DNA of 64,000 nt from the NCBI RefSeq assembly GCF_028389875.1, contig NC_084702.1:63032553-63096552 (forward strand), written 5' to 3'. The notes beneath the pieces are model-generated. The model was not told the DNA's origin, made no database searches, and saw only the letters and a list, made by a program, of their open reading frames with translations. The stretch comes from Rhea pennata. Lineage: Eukaryota > Chordata > Aves > Rheiformes > Rheidae. Positions 52,201 to 61,865 of the stretch are shown here, piece after piece; positions within the stretch are counted from its first letter, which is position 1, and every line of letters begins with the position of its first letter. Both the position numbers and the translations under genes were made by a program.

Positions 52201-55012
52201 CTAAAAGGTTGTACATAAAATACTCTTTCTCATAACCTGAATAGTCATGATCAGCTTTTAGTTCTGTGCTGAAATCAGTGTCATGCCCAGTAACAATGAA
52301 TACACCAAGTCAAGGTCAGGAACTGGGAAAGAAATAGAGCTGTGCTGTACATGGTGTTTGCAGAAAAATTAAAATATAATCAAACTGCAGCACCTTGTGA
52401 GAAAGTCCAATGCATTAGACTGGATGAGTTAGGCTATTGGAAAGTTATGCTATGCAGCTTCTTAGTTTTAGCCTCATCAGTGGATGAATGTACGTGCATT
52501 TCTTTCTACCTTTTGTATTCTGACTGGAAGGCTGTTTCAGATGCCTGTATATCTCATTAGAAATAGCTTCAATTGACACTTGTATCTGTGGCTATTTAAT
52601 GCTTGTTCTTAGATGAGTATTACTCTTTCTAGTATCTACTGCCTGTGTAGCTGGTTGATTTACAGTTTATTATTCTGTCCGGCTAAACTGCAAAACTATT
52701 TTTTTTCCTAGTTCTTGTGATAGAAGAATGTACCTTAGTCTTTCTGTCTGTCATTTGACAGATGAGTTCAAGCAGAATGTGTTTGCAGATTCTGGTAGAA
52801 TGCCATTTCACAGGAAATTCTTGTCAGTGCTGTGTATTCTTAAGATGGCTACAGATACTAATGCTTCTGAAAAAGGCTTGTCTAATGGATGCATTATATT
52901 ACTGTACAACAACCTATTTTGTGGGTGGGTTTTTGTTCTTTTTCCCTCTCCTGATCTATTTTTGAACTGACAAGCTCCTAGCTCCTCTGAGGAGTTTAAC
53001 TTCCAAGTGCATGACTCTGAACTTAACAATGCACAAATCTCCATCTGTTCTCTTGCCTCAGCCTTTAGGGTTGTTCTGCAGGAAGAACTGGATGACCTTG
53101 TTCTTGCATAGTGTCGAGGAATTGCCTGCCTTGTCAGCAGTATCTCTTCCAGTTATGCCAGAATCACTAATGAACATGCACTGAATAAAGCTAGTTTGAT
53201 CCTAGGGATTATCCTACTGGTAACTTTTTTTTTTTTTTTTCTCACCCCTATAATTCCTCTTTCAACAAAATGTTATCGTCCCTTTAGGAACTTCTTCACC
53301 ATGTTACAGTTCACTTAGGGTTACAAGTGAACCTTGCTTGGGATTCACGTTAGGGATGCTTTTTGATATTATCATACGGGAAAATACAGAGTCTTTAATG
53401 ACCCTCTGCCTTCTTCATTCTTTCACTGCACTTCAATTATGTTGTGATTTGTGTGTGTATTTTTTTTTTTAACATTTGTGTATACAAATCTGCTTCTCCT
53501 TTTTGATGTTTCAGATTTTGCCCTCTGAACCTGTAATTTGTTTAGGGGAGAAAGGCTATTCATAGAAAACAACCTTCCTTTTAATTTATAAGGGGGTATT
53601 TATATGTGTGTGACTGATCATGCAAGGTGAATATAGGGTTTTTCTTTACGCCACTGATCAGCTGTTGCATATCCGTGTTACTTTGGCTTTATGTGGCTAA
53701 GTCTTCTGACTAGGAAGTATAAAATCTCTGTGCCACTGTTAAGACTTGTTTTCCAACTGCATTTGGGGAGTTCAAGAGTTTAACATTAATGATGATTGTA
53801 CCATTATGAAGACAAATATGATTTGAGATTTTCAGTGATATACAGCCCTATCATATAGGAGGCATCATAGGAAATCTGCTGTAGTGCTGTACTCTGAAGT
53901 TATTCCATCTCTCAAAGTAAAAAATAAGTAGTGTACTGAGTACAAAGTTAGGGTTGATGCTGTGACTGGAGGCCTTGCACCTCTCATCACTTGTCTCAGT
54001 ACTTCTATTTGCATTTTTCCTACTTAAGAAACTTTGTTACCTACTTATTACCTTCACTAATGAAAAAGCCAAACTGTTTGCATATTCTCCCTGACTGCTA
54101 TCTTGCAGGGAGATAAGTGGATGTTTGCACTGCAGAAAATATTTAAGGTATCTATTTGAAATACTTGAATTTGAACTTCAAAATTAAGGGTTTTCTTACA
54201 TATGCTAAAACAACTTGCTGACTCATTTAAAACTATTGTAAGTTTTCATTTATGCCTGTATTTGCCAGAAACTATATGAATTGCTGCCTCTCTGTGCAAC
54301 TTTTAAGGATTTTTGAGGGGAGACAAAGTTGAGTTAATCTGTTTGCATTTAAAATTGGTAAATTAGACCTGCTGTATGGTATGTATTCTAAGGTATAGTA
54401 GGCATTTACATCCAGGATTTTTCATTAAAAAGACATCAAAAGCCCATACTGAGATGTGTTTCAGAAGTTTCAGAACTTCTGTTTCAAGGATTCATAGAGC
54501 AGGTATTCCTTCAGTATGGAAGTGGCCTAAGCAGCAATAAGACAGGAAATAACTAGTGGAATTGGTGGAATTCCTTTTTATAGCCTGGAAATAGGCTGTA
54601 ATCTGCATCATTCCTGGAAGTAGTAGCTAGCTGTGTAAGATTTTTAGCTCAGACAATACGAAGATATTGTCCTCTGATTTAAAAGGGCTGTGAGGATATT
54701 AAGAAGAGAGAACAACAGCTTTCAAATCCTAAAAATATTGAAAATGAATACTGAAATACTGAAGAAGTAGGGGGGGGGAAAAAGTAAAGCAGGTAGAAAA
54801 GTTAAAGGTATACTGGACAGTGAGCCTGTAAACAATTGTTTTTCTCTTTTCCTCTTTTTAGAAGTTAGCGCAGAGTGGTATTGGTTTCAAAGTAAATGAG
54901 ATGGAAAAATGAGAGATGAGATGGATTATGAAACAATGCATTTTAATAGCTTATTTCAGCTCATTCTTACTTGCTTAAAAAGCCAAACAAAAACAGACCT
55001 TGAGCTGTTTGC

Positions 55013-55387
55013 TTAGCTTCTGATTGCATGATCTTGATCTATGAAGGCACTGCAAGTAATTCCAAACTCTGTTTTCCAGCATAATAATCTGAATATTGCT
55101 GAAGAATGAGCATGCATTTCAAGTAACTTATTGCAGATCTGCTTAGAGTACAGCTTGTCATCCACTGCATCAGGGACTTCTATTCTCTGGATCCATATGC
55201 CATCATTAGGCATTTCTGATTTAGTAGCCAGTGATTCATAAAGTTCAGCACTTGGGGAAACTTGCTGGCTGACCCCTTCTCCCTCTCTCCACCCCTGCCC
55301 CCCTCCAAAAAAAAAAAAAAAAAAAAAAAAAAGGCTGAAACAATCGGGTACGTGTGGGAGGAGATGATGAATAAGCTGTAATATCAC
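55013..55387 (-). other. Antisense open frame with protein-like composition, unidentified
   Basis: A 124-codon frame runs on the minus strand. Its first 40 or so codons are an artefact of a 26-nt homopolymer (Phe run) and a G/A-rich tract. The remaining 80 codons read unusually like real protein, with balanced charged residues: for example SPSAELYESLATKSEMPNDG, then WIQRIEVPDAVDDKLYSKQI and finally SAFIDQDHAIRS before TAA at 55013-55015. I do not recognise a family. It could be a last exon of an antisense gene, a retrocopy fragment or chance. No clear acceptor, poly(A) signal or partner exon was found. Confidence 0.2.
55307..55332 (+). repeat. A26 homopolymer
   Basis: Twenty-six consecutive A follow a C/T-rich stretch. 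It may be a simple repeat or the tail of a retroposed copy lying to its left on the + strand, but no target-site duplication or body was identified. Confidence 0.85.
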
Positions 55388-55710
55388 TATTCATAGAACT
55401 GATCTTTACAGAGGATGATGCAGAACCAGTAACATGACCTCAGGAATGGTAGGGCCTGGTGGGGACAGCAAGTACTACTGCCTGTATGCTGAAGTTAAGT
55501 TACTTTTTAAACAAGCAATTGCTTCAGCTTGCTGATTAAACTACCTACTCTAAAGTAAATAATTTGGAGAAGTACTCTTATTTTGCATACACCTCGTTCT
55601 CTAATTTTTCAGACTTAAAGGTATATCCTTGTCAGATAAATAGTTTTAAATCTTGGTGTCAGTATGTGTACAGAACAAAATGAAGGTTTCACTTCCCTAA
55701 GTATTTTTCA

Positions 55711-55742
55711 CTATAGAGTAAGGCTATAGAGTAAGGCTATAG
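55711..55742 (+). repeat. 13-bp tandem repeat
   Basis: CTATAGAGTAAGG occurs twice in perfect tandem, followed by a partial third copy, CTATAG. It is probably a small recent slippage duplication. Confidence 0.9.
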
Positions 55743-58072
55743 TTCAGCAGAAGTTTTGCTGACAAAAATCACTCCCTCTCGTCTTATCTAATCACTACTG
55801 CTTTTTAAAAAATTATTTATTTGCACTGCTACTTAACTAATCCAGCTAAAAACTAAAGAGGTGACCATATAGATACACTGCCAATAACACCAGTACAGGG
55901 AGAGGGCAGAAGTTAGGGCTGGACTGTAGAATTTTTCAAAACCCTGCTGCTCTTCCTGTTAGAAAGGAAAAGTTTTTTATTTTAATTTCCCTTCCTGCCC
56001 CCTGCGTGCACCCTTTTCCTTCCCTTCTACTGCTAAGAAAGAAGAAACTGTTTTGGGTTCCAGATTTGTAATAGCAATGGTTAAGTTTTGCAGTATTCAG
56101 TGGATTACGCAGGGCTCTGAGCTGGCTGGTCTCTGAATGCTTCAGTCCTTTGGAGAGGTTCTGAATTGGCCCTTTGACATGGAACTGGAAATACCGCCAC
56201 TGCACCATGCCAAATTCTTATGCTGTTTTTAGAGGGGAGGTTTTGCAATGCTATTGATTTATGACCATAACGGCACAGAACATACTTGATTCTTTTTGCA
56301 AGGTGCTTAGCTGGTCTACTTGGGCCCTTAACCACTTGGTTGTGGATCAGTGCTGTTTCACGTGTGTAAGAGACCACTTCAGTGAAATCTTTACCATATG
56401 AGCTATTAGTTTGTTATTTCTTCTTCTTTGCCTAAGACTGAAGCTTTGGTTAAGCAATCACTTTTGTATGCTATAAAGAACAAAACTTAGAGCAAATCTT
56501 TGGAACAATGGTATCTCTCATTCATTCCTGGTCCAGGAGGCAAGCTTAGTTCAGAAGACAGTCTGTGGAGGTCAGAAAGGGAAAGAGGTTTGCAAAGGCC
56601 TAAAGCTTGTTGTGTATTTTGCTGTTTTAGATATATTTTAATCCTAACTGACCCTCACAGTTATCCTGCTGCTTGCTTATTCTGTTTTTCCTTGTCTTGC
56701 TTCCCCTCTCCCCCCCCCACCCACCCCACACCTACTTTGGCTTGCAGATATCTATTTGGGGCTGATTGGGATATATATGGAAAGGAAATGAGGGCTGTGC
56801 CCTGACACTGAAGTCCTGAGGAAAAAATGGTGACTACAACTGCATCCTACTCTGGGGGGAAAGGAAAAAGGGGGGCAGTTAGATCCTTCTGATCCCATTC
56901 TAGTAGACTAGGAGTGTCTTCCTGTTTGCTCCTGTTGGAAGGGACTGAATTGAGTCCAGTTTATGACTTTTGTTGTCCAACTCTAACTAAATATGCATTT
57001 TTATATGTGGTATTGATGAGTTTTGAGCTCAAAATCAATTGCTCTTAATCACCTGAACGTCAGAAGGCTGCCCATCCTGAAGCTTAAGAAGATATTCATT
57101 CTTTTTTGTTAAACATTCTTGGTAGTCTCTTCTTTCTTTTCTATACAGTTGTTACAGTCATCCATGTACACAAATAGTTTGTGTAGACTCTGCTTGTGTT
57201 TCAGAGGTGGAGGAGGTAGAGTTTAAATGTAATTCTAGCTGTTGGTAGGAATTTGTATCTTATTTTTAACTCCTTTTTAACTTTTCTGTTCAGCCTTCTT
57301 CCTTGAGTTAGTGTTGCAAGTCTGAGGTAGAATAGCGCGAACATTGTGCACCTTAACCTTATGTGTTCTGTAAAGCTTAAAATGAGCCAAAGGCTTCCTC
57401 TTTTGGTGGAGGAAAAGGGGGGGGGGGAAATCTGTGCCCTGAGGATGTAGGGCATGTGCAGTGACCACATTGTTCCAGGGAACTGTCCAGTGTGCGTGGA
57501 AGTATGGGAATCATGTGTGTGTGTTAAGCTGGAATGGTGGTGGCGGGGAAGGAGGTTTTTTCTGTGTATCTTTCTGAACCATCTCTGCACTTGCACTTCC
57601 TAAAGAACACCGCTTTTCTGCTTTGACAAAATGCAGTTTGTTCTCTACTGATTCCTAAAGCTGGCCAGAGAGGGTGTAAAGGGGCAGCTACTGCTCACTG
57701 GAACGTAAAGGAGTAATGGGCAATAATGGCAGTAGCAGCAGACGGAGCAACTCCATAGTTGTCACTAAAACAGTTCACCTACTAATGGTTTCAGGGTGCT
57801 TTCGTACTTGATGTGCCACAGGTGTATAGGTGAAGGTGAGAGATTCTGTCCTGCTCTCCTTCCCTATGCAAGTATAGTGATTCAGTATTCTCTTTCAGAG
57901 AGCTGCAAAGACAAAAAGGCAGCCATTGGAAAAATAAAGTGAATTTTATTTTTCTTTTAATTGCTGCATGTCTTTTCCTCTTTACATACTTTTCTTTGAA
58001 AATGTGGGGGTATAATCATCATTAGAGTCTAAATATTGCTTCTGTAATGTATTTTTTATTCCTTTTTGCTAG

Positions 58073-58224
58073 CTGGCTTGCCTTTTGCAATTCTCAATTC
58101 AAGACGTATCCCCTTCCAGAGAGGAGTTTTCTGTAGTGATGAATCGATCCGGTATCCATACAAAGAGGACACCATTTCTTATAAGTTGTTAGCAGGAATA
58201 ATTGTTCCTTTCAGTATAATTGTT
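58073..58224 (+). CDS. PLPP1: PLPP1 alternative exon 2b (isoform-1 type)
   Basis: This 152-nt exon encodes residues 20-70 when joined to exon 1. It begins [20 protein letters not shown] (Ala split with exon 1), continues [20 protein letters not shown] and ends [11 protein letters not shown]. It matches human PLPP1 isoform 1 (GLPFAIL…[22 protein letters not shown]…). The acceptor ATTCCTTTTTGCTAG is shorter in pyrimidines than that of exon 2a, and the donor is GTT|GTAAGT. Phase is 1 in and 0 out, like exon 2a, so the two are interchangeable. The 3-nt length difference reproduces the one-residue difference between the human isoforms (284 and 285 residues). It encodes the end of helix 1, the first outer loop and most of helix 2. 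Confidence 0.95.
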
Positions 58225-61200
58225 GTAAGTTTAAACTTTTCTTCATTGCATTTGATTTCAATGGGGATGGGGAAGAGGAGGGAGGAGGGGCCATCTGTTA
58301 AAACAGATTCCTAAAACTATTTGAAAGCCAAGACACTCTAGAACAATGCCCTAAGAGTAGGTACTAAAGCAGTAGAGATTGTGTTCTGGTAAGGATCAGT
58401 AGTAGTGAACTTAATAGCTTCCTGTTGACAAAAAGGGAAGGTTCTGCCTACTGCCTTGTCTTTTGCCACCACTAGTGGCTCTTCTGAATCAAGATAAGCC
58501 AGTGAAATTCCCTAGCCTACTGCAAAACTGCCTTTTCTACTTTTTTCTTTCACTTCCCCTTACTGGGTTAATGAATGAAATGGCTTATGGGAAAAACTGG
58601 AGAAGCGGCAGTGCTGCTACAAGAAGTGGCAGGAGCATGTGGTCAGGCATTTGAGGAGAGGAGAGCAGAACCTCTTTAGCTGTGGGCATCCTATGTCTTG
58701 TGAAACTGCACTTTATTCTAATAATGACCCTACACAGGGATTTTGGTATGCCTGCTCTGATGTGCTAAAAAGCTTCAACCCACTTGGGTCTTTGGGTGGC
58801 ATGTAAGCTCATCAGAGATGCAACTTCAGCAGAGTTAGAACTGGTATTTATGAATAATAAAACTATTATTTATTATTATGCCAAATCAGGTATAGATATT
58901 TAGCCAAGTATAGTTCAGGAATTAAAAGCAGAAAAAGGAGCAGCTAAACATGAAGCTAAGTATTGTCCAGCTGTTTCCCTCGGCTAATGGATTAAAATCA
59001 GGAGGGATGTTATGGTCATCTGATTTTTCGCTTGTATAAGAGGCATGGATTTTTATCTAGGCGCCAGCATTAAAGAGACTACTTAATCATTCCATCCAAG
59101 AATAAATATATCTCTTCGTCTCCCACACCCCAATAGAAATGTGGGACCAGAAACCAAAATTGTGACTAGGCCTAGCTTCACTTTCTTGAAAAAACTGTCC
59201 TTCCAATAACTTTCAAAAGCACTCTGAAGATCTGAGTGAGACTTGAACCTCTGGCTCCTGTTTTATACTGTCACTGCAATTAGCCATGTATTCCATCCAT
59301 TGGCAGTACTGTTTTGTGGCCTTTTCCTTGCCTCTGACTGGAAGTGGGCTGCCTGATGCTTTGCTGTAGCTGTATTTTGCCATATAAAAAGTAAGGGAGA
59401 AGCAGCTATGTCCCAGACCTAAAGCCTGTTCAGCCCAGTGGCCCTATTGCTGTTATATAAGCCACTGCAGTAGATGGGTCAAAGGACAAACTTGTGTAGT
59501 AGGAAACCAGAAGCTTGAGGTATGCATTAGCACGATTCCAGCTTAACTTCAGGCACATGCATTTGGGTTTTTAAGATAAGATCCTTACAGATACACTTTT
59601 GGAGTTGAAAAAAAGTGTTTTTTTAGTTTTTTGAGGTTTAACCAGCAAATGGTCTAGGCTAACAGCATATAACATATAACAAGTTTTAAGGTAGGACTAC
59701 TTTTTTCACCCTGGACTAACTTCAGTACTCAATATTACATGAGAGCAATCATCTTTGTTGCAGCTGAGGTCCATCTAGCTTGATGTCCCATTTCTAACCA
59801 TCTGTTGGTTAAAACAGATGTGTAAAGAGCATAGGAATAGATCAGTCAAATAGTGGTGTTTGCCCCACGAGCTTTCCTACCAGCCACTTGCAGCTCAAGA
59901 ACTTCCCAAGTCAGGGGAGGCTTCAGTGAATAGTACAGCTTCTAATGGATTTCTTTCCTTTAAATTTGTCTAATTTCCATATGAGCTCAAAAACATTTAA
60001 CTAATAATGTTTTTGTAACATCAGGGACCTTTCTTTAGTAATGAAAGCAGGCTTTTCTTGCAAGATTGCTGGGAAATGAAGTCGTAAAAGCAAATGTTGG
60101 TGTTTATTCCTGAATGCTTAAAAATTAAAAAGTAACTGCTCTAATGGTTGGATCCAGTGAGGTGACTTTCTCTCTCCCTCTCCTTTTTTTTTTTTCCTTC
60201 CGCAGCTCTCCCTCACCTCAACTGAGATAAGAGTAGAGTCACGACCATCTTAGTTCATGATGATACCTTTAACTATTGACTAAAGCACATACTGTCTGCA
60301 TTCTTTGCCTCTTCATAATCACAATCAGTAATATGAAGAACAACTTAAATTGGACGGAATAAATTAAAAGGAATTTTAATTCATACATCAGACTTAGATA
60401 AGTGTTGGGAGAGCACTTTATCTGTAGTCAGTGAGTGAATTAAGACAAGCTCTTTGACATAGGAATTCAGATTATGGTCTGCTTTAAGAACAGTCCTTAA
60501 CCTACTTGTGCTCATAGATTGTTCATTTGCATTACAGCTGCAAGCTTACTGAGAGCTATTTTGCCCAGGGTCAGACTGTCTAATGCATTTTCATTCACAT
60601 GAATGTACTTTCCTAGGATCATGGAAACTTCATTCTCTCTGCTTCCTCTATCAGGAGAAAATTAATTTAAGTGACACAATGAACCATCACGTACTATTCA
60701 CAGGATTTATTTTTTTGAAGGTCACTTTTTGCATATACATATACAGCCCCCACCTATCTGATCACCTGTATGAGTTGAGCCTTTCCCCAAAAGATGGGGC
60801 TACCTGGCTGATAGTCTAACCTATTTGAGTATACCTATTTGTATATTAACAGTAAGGCTCAAATTTTGTAGTAAGTAAAGACAGAAATGCAAAAGACAGA
60901 GGAAAATAGAAGAATGTTTTTCTATGAGCAGTTGAGATGGACTTTCATACCTCTTATACATGCAAGGGGAAAAAAATCCTGAAAACCCTCAGTAGTATCT
61001 TCCATACTCTTACTAGTTTTGCTTTCTCCTCTGAAGATTGAATTTTCCTGAGTAATAGGTAGCTTCTTTAAGTGACTGTCACTTCATACCTGGAAATCAA
61101 GTCTAGACCCTTCAGAGGAGTTTTTGGCTTAATGAAAATCAATGACTTTCTGATACAGTAGATAAAACTTGCTCAGTGGAAGTCTAGCTAGAGGAAAAAA

Positions 61201-61584
61201 ATGTAGAATTAAATGTGATACTGGAGAAAGTGTTTCTAATTAGGACTGTCAAGTAGTATGGATAAATGTTTTATTCTGAGTAGACTTTATTAAAATAAAT
61301 ACCAATAGGTATCATTAGTAGAAAATCATAACACTTCAACAGAAAGCAGGATAAGAAAGAAGGCTTTCCTTATATAAAAATAGGTTTTAAATGTTTGGAA
61401 ATGGTTACTACTCTGACTCCTGGAATATTCTTTAATTCTTCCTACAGGTTGATGTTCTGAAAATTAAGTTCTGAAACTACATATCCTAAGTGCTAACTAC
61501 AATAGAACAACTTTTTAAAAATAGATTTTATATATGTATGTATTTATTTTTTTTCCCTAATTACTGTCCTTCTCTCTTTTTCAG
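58225..61584 (+). other. PLPP1: PLPP1 intron 2 (exon 2b to exon 3)
   Basis: About 3.4 kb, GTAAGT donor and TTCTCTCTTTTTCAG acceptor. It contains a decayed CR1-type fragment at about 59.77-60.0 kb. No other feature is recognised. Confidence 0.9.
59766..59995 (-). repeat. Ancient CR1-type LINE 3' fragment
   Basis: On the + strand the stretch carries GAGGTCCATCTAGCTTGATG, the reverse complement of the CR1 3' tail signature. Farther right are GCTCAAGAACTTCCCAAGTC and CAGCTTCTAATGGATTTC, as in old amniote CR1 copies. The element therefore lies on the minus strand, antisense to PLPP1, and is heavily decayed. The subfamily was not determined. Confidence 0.6.
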
Positions 61585-61865
61585 ATAATCCTAGGAGAAA
61601 CTCTCTCTGTCTCTTATAACCATTTGCACTCAAATTCATTTGTCAGAAATAACTACGTAGCCACTATTTACAAAGCCATCGGGACCTTCATTTTTGGAGC
61701 AGCTGCTAGCCAGTCATTGACGGACATCGCCAAGTACTCCATAGGCAGACTGCGCCCTCACTTCCTAGCTGTGTGCCAGCCCGACTGGGCGCGAATCAAC
61801 TGCACCCTAGGCTACGTTGAGAACTTCTCCTGTCAAGGAGACAAGGCAAAAATCAATGAGGGAAG
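61585..61865 (+). CDS. PLPP1: PLPP1 exon 3 (catalytic motif C1, N-glycosylation site)
   Basis: This 281-nt exon opens with [20 protein letters not shown] and encodes residues 71-163 plus two bases of an Arg codon (numbered with exon 2b). It covers the end of helix 2, helix 3 and the start of the second outer loop. The lipid phosphatase motif C1, K-x6-RP, is intact as KYSIGRLRP at residues 120-128 (61732-61758), with Lys120 and Arg127 positioned as in human PLPP1. The sequon NCT at Asn142 (61798) matches the known N-glycosylation site. The end of the exon ([18 protein letters not shown], then KINEGR) differs from human mostly in the outer loop. The donor is AG|GTGAGT. The next exon, carrying the PSGH/SGH motif C2, was not found before the window ends. 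Confidence 0.97.

Larger units (their letters stand above)
45785..58072 (+). other. PLPP1: PLPP1 intronic DNA between the two alternative second exons
   Basis: About 12.3 kb separating exon 2a from exon 2b. It holds a decayed CR1-type remnant near 52.0 kb, a TA repeat at 50383-50401, long T runs near 46.0 and 48.1 kb, an A26 run with a neighbouring antisense open frame at 55.0-55.4 kb, and a 13-bp tandem repeat at 55.7 kb. No additional PLPP1-like exon 2 copy was found between the two. Confidence 0.8.
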
